From: Procambarus clarkii
Lineage: Eukaryota; Arthropoda; Malacostraca; Decapoda; Cambaridae
Direction: 5' to 3'
Assembly (NCBI RefSeq): GCF_040958095.1
Contig: NC_091193.1
Location: 26,091,554-26,155,553 of the forward strand
Length of the DNA: 64,000 bases
The position numbers and the translations under genes are program-made. The notes below the pieces were generated by a model. That model did no database searches and was not told the DNA's origin. It was given only the letters and a program-made list of their open reading frames with translations. Below are positions 1-11,718 of this stretch, in pieces (position 1 is the stretch's first letter; each line of letters opens with the position of its first letter).

Positions 1-1201
1 ATAGGTACAGGGGGCCACAGACCCTTATAGGTACAGTGGGCCACAGTCCATTATAGGTACAGTGGGCCACAGTCCATTATAGGTACAGTGGGCCACAGTC
101 CATTATAGGTACAGTGGGCCACAGTCCATTATAGGTACAGTGGGCCACAGTCCCTTATTGGTACAGTGGGCCACAGTCCCTTATAGGTACAGTGGGCCAC
201 AGTCCCTTATAGGTACAGTGGGCCACAGTCCCTTATAGGTACAGTGGGCCACAGTCCCTTATAGGTACAGTGGGCCACAGTCCCTTATAGGTACAGTGGG
301 CCACAGTCCCTTATAGGTACAGTGGGCCACAGTCCCTTATAGGTACAGTGGGCCACAGTCTCTTATAGGTACAGGGGGCCACAGTCCCTTATAGGTACAG
401 GGGGCCACAGACCCTTATAGGTACAGTGGGCCACAGTCCATTATAGGTACAGTGGGCCACAGTCCATTATAGGTACAGTGGGCCACAGTCCATTATAGGT
501 ACAGTGGGCCACAGTCCCTTATAGGTACAGTGGGCCACAGACCCTTATAGGTACAGTGGGGCCACAGTCCATTATAGGTACAGTGGGCCACAGTCCCTTA
601 TAGGTACAGTGGGGCCACAGTCCATTATAGGTACAGTGGGCCACAGTCCCTTATAGGTACAGTGGGCCACAGTCCATTATAGGTACAGTGGGCCACAGTC
701 CCTTATAGGTACAGTGGGGCCACAGTCCCTTATAGGTACAGTGGACCACAGTCCCTTATAGGTACAGTGGGCCACAGTCCATTATAGGTACAGGGGCCAC
801 AGTCCCTTATAGGTACAGTGGCCACAGACCCTTATAGGTACAGTGGGCCACAGTCCATTATAGGTACAGTGGGCCACAGTCCATTATAGGTACAGTGGGC
901 CACAGTCCATTATAGGTACAGTGGGCCACAGTCCATTATAGGTACAGGGGCCACAGTCCCTTATAGGTACAGTGGCCACAGACCCTTATAGGTACAGTGG
1001 GCCACAGTCCATTATAGGTACAGTGGGCCACAGTCCATTATAGGTACAGTGGGCCACAGTCCATTATAGGTACAGTGGGCCACAGTCCATTTTAGGTACA
1101 GTGGGCCACAGTCCCTTATAGGTACAGTGGGCCACAGTCCATTATAGGTACAGTGGGCCACAGTCCATTATAGGTACAGTGGGCCACAGTCCATAATAGG
1201 T
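1..1201. repeat. 26-bp minisatellite array, about 46 copies
   Basis: Tandem copies of a 26-bp unit built on TTATAGGTACAGTGGGCC followed by ACAGTCC[A/C]. Unit variants (CCA or CCC ending, GGGG or GGG, occasional single-base losses) are intermingled, as expected of an array homogenised by slippage or unequal exchange. The left edge lies outside the window. No coding role. Confidence 0.97.
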
Positions 1202-1237
1202 AGAGGATATAAAGGCTTGTAGCACAGTGGTCTGCGT

Positions 1238-1433
1238 GCTCCAAGTGGGAAGGGAACTATCTGGAGAAGGCACCAAGCCATAACGACTATATAGCACTGG
1301 GAAGGGGTCAGGATAAGGATCTGGGATGGGATGGGGGGGGGGGGAATGGTGTCCAACCACATGGACGGTCGGGGATTGAACCCGACCTGCATGAAGGGAG
1401 ACTGTCGCTCTACCGTCCAGCCCAAGTGGTTGG
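1238..1433 (-). mobile_element. tRNA-derived SINE, minus strand
   Basis: Read on the minus strand, a tRNA-like head starts near 1433 with CCAACCACTTGGGCTGGACG and contains a pol III B-box match (GGTTCAATCCC, complement of 1372-1382), followed by a C-run and a body ending near 1238. The head can pair with itself around the B-box arm (GACGGT and ACCGTC), as in a tRNA T-arm. It is recognised as a decapod-type SINE from its head and body. It is a dead insertion between the first array and a second SINE fragment. Confidence 0.7.
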
Positions 1434-1495
1434 TCTGACGCACTCCTATAACACCTGAAAGGTCCCGGTACAGTTCACACGGCAGCTGAGAGCCG

Positions 1496-1600
1496 TTTGG
1501 GCAACCTTTCCTCTCACCTGATGCCTCTGTTCGCTTAGCCCTAAATAGGTACCTAGGTGCTAGGTAATTGTTGTGGCTTGCATGCTATAGGAAAGGTCAG
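1496..1600 (+). mobile_element. SINE fragment (same body as the element at 13112)
   Basis: The stretch containing CACCTGATGCC, a TAAATAGGTACC block and TTGTTGTGGCTTGCAT matches, with substitutions, the body of the SINE at 13112-13377 and the minus-strand fragment at 38284-38360. The tRNA-like head is not obvious here, so this is probably a truncated copy. Confidence 0.55.
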
Positions 1601-2412
1601 TCGGTGTCCTGGGAAGACCACGACAAGTCTCGCTGACTATTGGATAACAGCGACGTGTGGGCCCAATCGTGTCAGTTAAATACTACACGTGACACACATT
1701 AGTTTCTTTCTCTCTCATACATGGGACCGACACAGGTGGGGGGGGGGGGGAATTTATAATAATAATAATTATTATTATTAATACGTTAAATATCAGGAAA
1801 AACCTCATCTGATGAATAATAAAAAATCTTTTATGTTAAATCATTATGATTAAGCCCCATAAAATATTATAATAATGTCATTAATAATAGTGTGGGTGAT
1901 GGAGCAGGAGAGTAACAATCCACCTCCCACGACGACACCAGCGTGACTGATCTCACTGCCAGACATTACACTACGCTACGCACGCTGCCTCCCTCCTCCC
2001 AAACTATCGTACACATGAATAATACGCATAGTAATCAACTAGCGTAATTATTAACCCATATACAATTATATATATACATACATACAATATATAATAGCCT
2101 AAATATCTAATTAGGATGATAGCTCTCTGTAAACAATAACTGGCAAGAAATAGATGTGATGAAGGCGGCGGTGCGGTGAAGGGGGTGAGTCACCACGACG
2201 GACACAGGTATTCCCAACCTCCCGCCCTCAAGGTGCACTCCTGCTACTCTCTACTCTACTCTCTACTCTCTACACTCTACTCTCTACCACTCTACTCCTG
2301 CCTCACGCACACAATCATTACAATGACTAGACCGTTCGAGTGACACAGAGTTTTGAAGGTTTGTTGTGTATTAACTAGAGGTGTTGTGGTTCCCGCGCTG
2401 TCCCGCCCTTCT
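1601..2412. other. non-coding unique stretch
   Basis: AT-rich sequence with an 11-13 base G-run near 1738, (TAA)/(TTA) runs around 1757-1783 and short CTACTCT repeats near 2246-2300. I see no convincing gene or element. Confidence 0.6.
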
Positions 2413-3617
2413 TCCTCCCCCGTCACTGTCTTCCCCCGTCACTGTCTTCCCCCGTCACTGTCTTCCCCGTCACTGTCTTCCCCGTCACTGTCTTCCCCGT
2501 CACTGTCTTCCCCGTCACTGTCTTCCCCGTCACTGTCTTCCCCGTCACTGTCTTCCCCGTCACTGTCTTCCCCGTCACTGTCTTCCCCGTCACTGTCCTC
2601 CCCGTCACTGTCTTCCCCGTCACTGTCTTCCCCGTCACTGTCTTCCCCGTCACTGTCCTCCCCGTCACTGTCTTCCCCGTCACTGTCTTCCCCGCCACTG
2701 TCTTCCCCGTCACTGTCTTCCCGTGTCACTGTCTTCCCCGTCACTGTCTTCCCCGTCACTGTCTTCCCCGTCACTGTCTTCCCCGTCACTGTCTTCCCCC
2801 GTCACTGTCTTCCCCGTCACTGTCTTCCCCCCGTCACTGTCTTCCCCGTCACTGTCCTCCCCGTCACTGTCTTCCCCGTCACTGTCTTCCCCGTCACTGT
2901 CTTCCCCCGTCACTGTCTTCCCCGTCACTGTCTTCCCCGTCACTGTCTTCCCCGTCACTGTCTTCCCCGTCACTGTCCTCCCCGTCACTGCCTTCCCCCG
3001 TCACTGTCTTCCCCGTCACTGTCCTCCCCGTCACTGTCTTCCCCCGTCACTGTCTTCCCCGTCACTGTCCTCCCCGTCACTGTCTTCCCCGTCACTGTCT
3101 TCCCCGTCACTGTCCTCCCCGTCACTGCCTTCCCCCGTCACTGTCTTCCCCGTCACTGTCCTCCCCGTCACTGTCTTCCCCCGTCACTGTCTTCCCCGTC
3201 ACTGTCCTCCCCGTCACTGTCTTCCCCGTCACTGTCTTCCCCGTCACTGTCTTCCCCGTCACTGTCTTCCCCGCCACTGTCTTCCCCGTCACTGTCTTCC
3301 CCCGTCACTGTCTTCCCCGTCACTGTCTTCCTCGTCACTGTCCTCCCCGTCACTGTCTGCCCCGTCACTGTCTTCCCCGTCACTGTCTTCCCCGCCACTG
3401 TCTTCCCCGTCACTGTCTTCCCCCGTCACTGTCTTCCCCCGTCACTGTCTTCCCCGTCACTGTCTTCCTCGTCACTGTCCTCCCCGTCACTGTCTTCCCC
3501 GTCACTGTCCTCCCCGTCACTGCCTTCCCCCGTCACTGTCTTCCCCGTCACTGTCTTCCCCGTCACTGTCTTCCCCCGTCACTGTCTTCCCCGTCACTGT
3601 CTTCCTCGTCACTATCA
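2413..3617. repeat. 15-bp C-rich minisatellite, about 80 copies
   Basis: Unit CCCCGTCACTGTCTT, with frequent 16-17 bp units carrying one or two extra C and with C[T/C]C variants. Open frames run right through because neither the unit nor its variants contain stops. The array directly abuts an unrelated 11-bp array at its right end, with a short transition (CACTATCACTGGGG) near 3610-3623. Confidence 0.97.
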
Positions 3618-6372
3618 CTGGGGAGGGACCAGGGAGGGACCAGGGAGGGACCAGGGAGGGTCCAGGGAGGGACCAGGGAGGGACCAGGGAGGGTCCAGGG
3701 AGGGTCCAGGGAGGGACCAGGGAGGGTCCAGGGAGGGACCAGGGAGGGTCCAGGGAGGGTCCAGGGAGGGTCCAGGGAGGGACCAGGGAGGGACCAGGGA
3801 GGGTCCAGGGAGGGACCAGGGAGGGTCCAGGGAGGGTCCAGGGAGGATCCAGGGAGGGTCCAGGGAAGAACCAGGGAGGGTCCAGGGAGGGACCAGGGAG
3901 GGTCCAGGGAAGAACCAGGGAGGGTCCAGGGAAGAACCAGGGAGGGTCCAGGGAGGGACCAGGGAGGGACCAGGGAGGGTCCAGGGAGGGTCCAGGGAGG
4001 GACCAGGGAGGGTCCAGGGAAGAACCAGGGAGGGTCCAGGGAGGGTCCAGGGAAGAACCAGGGAGGGTCCAGGGAAGAACCAGGGAGGGACCAGGGAGGG
4101 TCCAGGGAGGGTCCAGGGAGGGTCCAGGGAGGGACCAGGGAGGGTCCAGGGAGGTCCAGGGAGGGACCAGAGAGGGTCCAGGGAGGGTCCAGGGAGGGTC
4201 CAGGGAGGATCCAGGGAGGGACCAGGAAGGGACCAGGGAGGGTCCAGGGAGGGTCCAGGGAGGGTCCAGGGAGGGACCAGGGAGGGTCCAGGGAGGTCCA
4301 GGGAGGGACCAGAGAGGGTCCAGGGAGGGTCCAGGGAAGAACCAGGGAGGGACCAGGGAGGGTCCAGGGAGGGACCAGGGAGGGTCCTGGGAGGGTCCAG
4401 GGAGGGACCAGGGAGGGTCCAGGGAGGGTCCAGGGAGGGTCCAGGGAAGAACCAGGGAGGGTCCAGGGAGGGTCCAGGGAGGGTCCAGGGAAGAACCAGG
4501 GAGGGTCCAGGGAGGGACCAGGGAGGGTCCAGGGAAGAACCAGGGAGGGTCCAGGGAGGGTCCAGGGAGGGTCCAGGGAAGAACCAGGGAGGGTCCAGGG
4601 AGGGACCAGGGAGGGTCCAGGGAAGAACCAGGGAGGGTCCAGGGAAGAACCAGGGAGGGTCCAGGGAGGGTCCAGGGAAGAACCAGGTAGGGTCCAGGGA
4701 GGGACCAGGGAGGGTCCAGGGAGGGTCCAGGGAGGGACTAGGGAGGGTCCAGGGAGGGACCAGGGAGGGTCCAGGGAGGGTCCAGGGAAGAACCAGGGAG
4801 GGTCCAGGGAGGGACCAGGGAGGGACCAGGGAGGGACCAGGGAGGGTCCAGGGAGGGTCCAGGGAGGGTCCAGGGAGGGACCAGGGAGGGTCCAGGGAGG
4901 GACCAGGGAGGGTCCAGGGAGGGTCCAGGGAGGGTCCTGGGAGGGTCCAGGGAGGGTCCAGGGAGGGTCCAGGGAGGGACCAGGGAGGGACCAGGGAGGG
5001 CCCAGGGAGGGTCCAGGGAGGGACCAGGGAGGGTCCAGGGAGGGACCAGGGAGGGACCAGGGAGGGACCAGGGAGGGTCCAGGGAGGGACCAGAGAGGGA
5101 CCAGGGAGGGTCCTGGGAGGGTCCAGGGAGGGTCCAGGGAGGGTTCAGGGAGGGTCCAGGGAGGGACCAGGGAGGGACCAGGGAGGGACCAGGGAGGGTC
5201 CAGGGAGGGACCAGGGAGGGACCAGGGAGGGACCAGGGAGGGACCAGGGAGGGTCCAGGGAGGGACCAGGGAGGGTCCAGGGAGGGACCAGGGAGGGACC
5301 AGGGAGGGTCCTGGGAGGGACCAGGGAGGTTCCAAGGAGGGACCAGAGAGGGACCAGGGAGGGACCAGGGAGGGTCCAGGGAGGGTCCAGGGAGGAACCA
5401 GGGAGGGACCAGGGAGGGTCCAGGGAGGGTCCAGGGAGGGACCAGGGAGGGTCCAGGGAGGGACCAGGGAGGGACCAGGGAGGGTCCAGGGAGGGACCAG
5501 GGAAGGTCCAGGGAGGGTCCAGGGAGGAACCAGGGAGGGACCAGGGAGGGACCAGGGAGGGACCAGGGAGGGTCCAGGGAGGGACCAGGGAGGGACCAGG
5601 GAGGGTCCTGGGAGGGACCAGGGAGGGACCAGGGAGGGTCCAGGGAGGGACCAGGGAGGGTCCAGGGAGGGACCAGGGAGGGTCCAGGGAGGGACCAGGG
5701 AGGGACCAGGGAGGGTCCAGGGAGGGTCCAGGGAGGGACCAGGGAGGGTCCAGGGAGGGTCCAGGGAGGGTCCAGGGAGGGTCCTGGGAGGGACCAAGGA
5801 GGGACCAGGGAGGGACCAGGGAGGGTCCTGGGAGGGTCCAGGGAGGGACCAGGGAGGGTCCAGGGAGGGACCAGGGAGGGTCCAGGGAGGGACCAGGGAG
5901 GGACCTGGGAGGGTCCAGGGAGGGACCAGGGAGGGTCCTGGGAGGGTCCAGGGAAGGTCCAGGGAGGGACCAGGGAGGGTCCTGGGAGGGACCAGGGAGG
6001 GTCCAGGGAGGGTCCAGGGAGGGACCAGGGAGGGTCCAGGGAGGGACCAGGGAGGGTCCAGGGAGGGTCCTGGGAGGGTCCAGGGAGGGACCAGGGAGGG
6101 TCCTGGGAGGGACCAGGGAGGGACCAGGGAGGGTCCAGGGAGGGACCAGGGAGGGTCCTGGGTGGGTCCAGGGAGGGACCAGGGAGGGACCAGGGAGGGA
6201 CCAGGGAGGGTCCAGGGAAGGTCCAGGGAGGGACCAGGGAGGGTCCAGGGAGGGTCCAGGGAGGGTCCTGGGAGGGTCCTGGGAGGGTCCAGGGAGGGTC
6301 CTAAGAGGGGTCCAGGGAGGGACCAGGGAGGGTCCAGGGAAAATCCAGGGAGGGTCCAGGGAAGGTCCTGGC
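3618..6372. repeat. 11-bp G-rich minisatellite, about 250 copies
   Basis: Unit GGGAGGGACCA / GGGAGGGTCCA, with AAGAACCA variants concentrated between about 3860 and 4800 and CCTGG variants mainly after about 5100. Eleven is not a multiple of three, so a single frame reads all phases. The unit has no stop, which explains a 1376-codon open frame spanning this and the preceding array. The plus strand holds closely spaced G3 runs throughout. Confidence 0.97.
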
Positions 6373-6656
6373 CGGACCTTCAGGAGAAAGGAAGAGAGCC
6401 TTGAGTGCCTCTCACATCCGGCTGCCGGACGGACTCGGCACTGTGGCCTCCCTCGACCGGATATACATTCAATATTTATATAAATAGATTCCACTCATGT
6501 CATTGTGTATGTATGTTGATCTCGTTCACTGTTCAGCTTAGAGAACACTGGAACCAACTTACTGAACCGATATTTACCTGAATTTACCTGAGGAACACTA
6601 AAACAAGTGGCTTCGACGAGGACAGGAAGCTGGCGGCTTGTCATGAGGTCCAGCAG
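6373..6656. other. non-coding spacer
   Basis: Unique sequence between the 11-bp and 18-bp arrays. It includes a short TTTACCTGAATTTACCTGAG motif (6571-6592) that resembles edges of other repeats in the window. No gene is seen. Confidence 0.5.
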
Positions 6657-7067
6657 GCACCATACCCTGGTGCCTGCTGGTACACTGGTGCCTGCTGGTA
6701 CACTGGTGCCTGCTGGTACACTGGTGCCTGCTGGTACACTGGTGCCTGCTGGTACACTGGTGCCTGCTGGTACACTGGTGCCTGCTGGTACACTGGTGCC
6801 TGCTGGTACACTGGTGCCTGCTGGTACACTGGTGCCTGCTGGTACACTGGTGCCTGCTGGTACACTGGTGCCTGCTGGTACACTGGTGCCTGCTGGTACA
6901 CTGGTGCCTGCTGGTACACTGGTGCCTGCTGGTACACTGGTGCCTGCTGGTACACTGGTGCCTGCTGGTACACTGGTGCCTGCTGGTACACTGGTGCCTG
7001 CTGGTACACTGGTGCCTGCTGGTACACTGGTGCCTGCTGGTACTCTGGTGCCTGCTGGTACACTAGT
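6657..7067. repeat. 18-bp minisatellite, left part (about 22 copies)
   Basis: Unit CTGGTGCCTGCTGGTACA. It is identical in unit and orientation to the array at 8593-9790. The two are one array split by the LTR insertion between them. Repeat-encoded TLVPAG peptides are an artefact of the 18-bp period. Confidence 0.97.
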
Positions 7068-8592
7068 TGTTGGAAATTTCCAACACTAATACAATACTGT
7101 TTTATTATTATTAATTATTACTAAAATCTACTAATTACTGTAGTAACTAAAATTAACTAACAGTAGTGTTTATTTGAACTAATAATTGTATCTGTACAAT
7201 AATGCTGGAATTCTTACGTAACCAAGCGCCAGTATTGCGTCAGATTCTACCAAGTTAAACACATTTATATCCAGTGTGTTAGAGAATTGAATGTGACTCT
7301 CTAAAAACATCAGTATTTACAGATAACATAACTCCCAAATAATGCCAAATCGAGAGTTTTCAGTTATAATTGTTATTAGGTAATAAATTTAACGTCACGC
7401 GTGAATGCCATGGAGAAAACTAAAATCATCTCCATTTCTCGTTTACCACCGTAAGACGAGAAAATAATAATATTTAGCTCCCTAGAATTACAATCCAGTC
7501 TTTATCAAAGCATTTTAGCCACAACTACGTGAAATAATATTATTCGTGATAAATAATTTCTGTGGCGAATGCGAGACGCCGGGGAGAGGGAGAAGCCATT
7601 GTTGTGGTGGATGCCAGCTCGAGGAGAAGTCGCCAGTGTGCGGCGTGAAGACTTGTTGCGGAATTGAGCAACTCGTTGGTGTCAGAGTCTAGGATACGTT
7701 GTGGTGAATTGTCAGCAAGATTTAACCTGACATTCAGCCCGGAACTAGTTAATTTGTTCTACATGATCCATCGTGACCGGCCAAATAAGCGCGTCAACAT
7801 CCAAGCCAAGCTAGCCACCACGTGTTCGCCATTGTGACGCTAGAGCCTGGGACGCGAGTTTCGGCAAGCTTCAACTTATACAGTGCCCTATTAGCTAAGT
7901 ACTTATATAACCCTTTTCATGCATCATTAGAGATTGTATATAGCAGGGTAGCTTGTCGTCACGTCGAGCGACATAAATAAACCACATCTCGCGTGTGAGG
8001 AATTCCACGAGCTGTTACCTTACCCGTGTTATTCATCTCCCAGTGTTCTACGAGGAATTCCGGAGATCCCGAGGATGAGTCGTAACTGAAGTCTTTGAAA
8101 ACGTCTTCAAGCTAAGACTTTTCGTATTTCTTTGATTATTCAAATTATCAGTATTTTGATTATCATTTATGGAATGCTGTACACTGGAGATAATACGTGT
8201 TTATTATAATTATTAATTTCTGATATTCATGATCTATATTCTTATTGGTGACAAATTTTCTATTGATTCTCTAATTGGTCATAAGATTAGGTTATTACAC
8301 AATGAACTGGTGTACGAACCACACTAGTTCCTAGACATATATGAAGTTCTAGCAATAACCCCCCAATGTAGGTGTTTGAGGCTTTGATTCAAGTAAATTA
8401 TTTATACAGCCCATTAATTATTCAAGTGATTATATTTCCTAATATTTATCCATAGTCACTGGTTCTTACAGGAATTTCTAATGATCACATTTTATTAGTT
8501 TCCCTCTTTACTATAAAAGCGGGTGGTCCTTCGTAATTGAATTCATTACTTTAATAATTAAATAAATAGAGTCAAGCTCCAAATGTCCCACA
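7068..8592. mobile_element. solo LTR of an LTR retrotransposon
   Basis: A 1525-bp AT-rich block with retroviral-type ends: it starts TGTTGGAAATTT and ends AAATGTCCCACA, so the termini are imperfect inverted repeats (10 of 12 matches) with canonical TG...CA. It is bracketed by a 5-bp direct repeat CTAGT (7063-7067 and 8593-8597), and the flanks join into one 18-bp minisatellite. No internal coding region or second LTR is present, so it is a solo LTR left by recombination between LTRs. The 5-bp duplication fits Ty3/Gypsy or BEL/Pao kin; the family is not resolved. The first 18 bases form a perfect palindrome. Fossil; the strand of the parent is not determined. Confidence 0.85.
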
Positions 8593-9790
8593 CTAGTGCC
8601 TGCTGGTACACTAGTGCCTGCTGGTACACTGGTGTCTGCTGGTACACTGGTGCCTGCTGGTACACTGGTGCCTGCTGGTACACTGGTGCCTGCTGGTACA
8701 CTGGTGCCTGCTGGTACACTGGTGCCTGCTGGTACACTGGTGCCTGCTGGTACACTAGTGCCTGCTGGTACACTAGTGCCTGCTGGTACACTGGTGCCTG
8801 CTGGTACACTGGTGCCTGCTGGTACACTGGTGCCTGCTGGTACACTGGTGCCTGTTGGTACACTGGTGTCTGCTGGTACACTGGTGCCTGCTGGTACACT
8901 GGTGCCTGCTGGTACACTGGTGCCTGCTGGTACACTGGTGCCTGCTGGTACACTGGTGCCTGCTGGTACACTGGTGCCTGCTGGTACACTAGTGCCTGCT
9001 GGTACACTAGTGCCTGCTGGTACACTGGTGCCTGCTGGTACACTGGTGCCTGCTGGTACACTGGTGCCTGCTGGTACACTGGTGCCTGCTGGTACACTAG
9101 TGCCTGCTGGTACACTAGTGCCTGCTGGTACACTGGTGCCTGCTGGTACACTGGTGCCTGCTGGTACACTAGTGCCTGCTGGTACACTGGTGCCTGCTGG
9201 TACACTAGTGCCTGCTGGTACACTGGTGCCTGCTGGTACACTAGTGCCTGCTGGTACACTGGTGCCTGCTGGTACACTGGTGCCTGCTGGTACACTAGTG
9301 CCTGCTGGTACACTAGTGCCTGCTGGTACACTGGTGCCTGCTGGTACACTGGTGCCTGCTGGTACACTGGTGCCTGCTGGTACACTGGTGCCTGCTGGTA
9401 CACTGGTGCCTGCTGGTACACTGGTGCCTGCTGGTACACTGGTGCCTGCTGGTACACTAGTGCCTGCTGGTACACTAGTGCCTGCTGGTACACTGGTGCC
9501 TGCTGGTACACTGGTGCCTGCTGGTACACTGGTGCCTGCTGGTACACTGGTGCCTGCTGGTACACTAGTGCCTGCTGGTACACTAGTGCCTGCTGGTACA
9601 CTGGTGCCTGCTGGTACACTTGTGCCTGCTGGTACACTGGTGCCTGCTGGTACACTTGTGCCTGCTGGTACACTGGTGCCTGCTGGTACACTTGTGCCTG
9701 CTGGTACACTGGTGCCTGCTGGTACACTGGTGCCTGCTGGTACACTGGTGCCTGCTGGTACACTGGTGCCTGCTGGTACACTGGTGCCTG
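8593..9790. repeat. 18-bp minisatellite, right part (about 66 copies)
   Basis: Same CTGGTGCCTGCTGGTACA unit as 6657-7067. Many units carry CTAGTG instead of CTGGTG, often as adjacent pairs spaced several units apart, which suggests block duplication. The left unit starts with the LTR target duplication. Open frames of 400-470 codons on both strands are repeat artefacts. Confidence 0.97.
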
Positions 9791-10180
9791 ATGACCATTG
9801 TGAAAGAGAGGATTCATGAGTAAGTGTCCCGGGAGGAGCCGGGGACGAGGAGTACCTCCCGACCTGGAGACTGAGCAGCGACCCCCTCCCCCCCACCCGG
9901 TGGAAGGCCTCCCCAACCAGCTTGGTCACCCGGGTGCTGGTCGTCGCTCAGTTCCCGCTGCCATGTTAGAGGGTGGAGAGGTGTTGAGGGCCGGGTGGGG
10001 GTCACCACCCCGGCCAGGCACCCCTCCTCCTGCTACATCCCCCACCCGACACCTCCCACTCCTCCCTACCTCCTCTTCATCCATATTATTATTATTATTA
10101 TTATTACTGGCAAGAACACGTGGGGGGGGGGGGCCCTGAGGCTGGTGACCTTGGCATTCCTGGTACTTCACTCGCGTGCG

Positions 10181-10182
<2 letters not shown>
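9791..10182. other. non-coding spacer with (ATT)n and a G-run
   Basis: GC-rich unique sequence, an (ATT)n tract at about 10083-10106 and a G-run near 10122-10132. No gene or element is recognised. A 107-codon proline-rich frame here has no features I would trust. Confidence 0.5.

Positions 10183-10277
<95 letters not shown>
10183..10277. repeat. (AC)n microsatellite, about 47 units
   Basis: Pure CA dinucleotides. The truncated LINE copy starts directly at its right edge. Confidence 0.99.
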
Positions 10278-10278
<1 letters not shown>

Positions 10279-10279
<1 letters not shown>

Positions 10280-11718
10280 GAGTGAGAAACTCAATAAGAA
10301 ATTCCAGGTCTTCACATTAGAGCAAGGGGAAGTTCCAGAGATAAGAGAGGGAATAGTTATCCACGAATCACTAGAAGAGTTTGAGATTATCAGTGAGGAT
10401 GTAAGGAAGCTCTTGCTGGAGTTGGATGTGACAAAGGCTATAGGCCCGGATGGATCTCCCATTGGATACTAAAGGAAGGAGCAGAAACAGTGTGATTGCC
10501 ACTCTCCATAGTGTATAACAAATCACTGGCAACAGGGGAACTGCCAGAAATTTGGAAGACGGCAAACGTAGTCCCGATATGCAAGAAATGGGATAGACAG
10601 GAGGCACTGAACTACAGGCCAGTGTCCCTAACCTGCATACCATGCAAGTTGATGGAGAAGATTGTGCGAAAAAATCTAGTGTAACATCTGGAGCGAAAGA
10701 ACTTTGTGACACAGCATCAACATGGGTTCAGAGATGGCAAGTCCTGCCTCACAGGATTAATTGAATTCTACGATCAGGCAACAAGAATCAGGCAAGAAAG
10801 AGAAGGGTGGGCAGACTGCATATTTTTGGATTGCCAGAAAGCCTTTGACACAGTACCACATAAGAGACTAGTGCACAAGCTGGAGATGCAAGCAGGAGTG
10901 AAAGGGAAAGAACATCATTGGATAAGGGAGTACCTAAACAACAGAAGACAGCGAGTCTCTGTGATGGGTGATGGGCTCAGATTGGCGAGACGTCACCAGT
11001 GGTGTCCCGCAGGTTTCAGCCCTTGGACCCATACTGTTTCTGATATATGTAAATGATCTCCCAGAGGGTATAGAATCGTTCCTCTCGATGTTTGCTGATG
11101 ATGCAAAAATTATGAGGAGGATTAAGACAGAGGAAGATAGTATGAGGCTACAAGATGACCTAGACAGACTGAATGAATAGTCCAACAAATGGCTGCTAAA
11201 GTTCATCCCAAGTAAACGTAAGGTAATGAAACTAGGCATTGGAAATAGGAGGCCAAGCACAGGATACAGAATAGGAGATGAAGTACTTCATGAAACGGAC
11301 AGAGTGAAAGATCTAGGAGTTGATATCACACCAAACCTGTCTCCTGAAGAGCACATAAAGAGAATAACATCTGCGGCGCATGCAAGGCTGGCTAACATCA
11401 GAACTGCCTTCAGTAACCTTTGTAATGAATCTTTGATAACCTTATATACCACATAAGTGGTATAAATGAGCCACAGAGATATTTGAAAGAACTTTTTCAG
11501 TGTCAAAGTAGTTAGTAAATGGAATGCACTAAGCAGTCATATGGAAGCAGTAATATTAGAAATAGAACTGGAAATAGCTGACTCTATACACAGTTTCAAA
11601 TGTAGATATGATAGAGCTCGAGAAACTCAGGAATCTGTATACCAGTAGACTGACGGTTGAGAGGCGGGACCAAAGAGTCGAATCTCAATCCTCGCAAGCA
11701 CAACTAGGTGAGTACACA
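10279..11718 (+). mobile_element. LINE family A copy 1, 5'-truncated
   Basis: Non-LTR retrotransposon of the Jockey/CR1-like group (clade not resolved). Reverse transcriptase motifs appear in order: NYRPVSLTCIPCK near 10600, QHQHGFRDG near 10715, DCIFLDCQKAFDTVPHKR near 10815-10870, and the catalytic [10 protein letters not shown] near 11086-11115. The reading frame is broken several times, including an in-frame stop before the QHQHGF segment and frame changes after the RT palm and near 11180, so the copy is dead. A 3' UTR (GAGGCGGGACCAAAGAG...AACTAGGTGAGTACACA) ends at 11718. The 5' end abuts (AC)n; the 3' end abuts another LINE. Family A also occurs at 30999, 32538, 35099 and 50660. Confidence 0.88.

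Noticed and set aside
1142-1443. Short minus-strand frames over the first SINE
   Set aside because: They lie in SINE and minisatellite sequence.
2353-6483. 1376-codon open frame
   Set aside because: It crosses two unrelated minisatellites of 15 and 11 bp. The units contain no stop in any phase, and neither edge has coding character.
8511-9929. Overlapping 400-470-codon frames on both strands with TSVPAG or VYQQAP repeats
   Set aside because: All arise from the 18-bp unit and are open in several frames at once; there is no conserved domain.
9816-10139. Small proline-rich gene
   Set aside because: No family resemblance, ends in low-complexity sequence, with equally long frames on the other strand.
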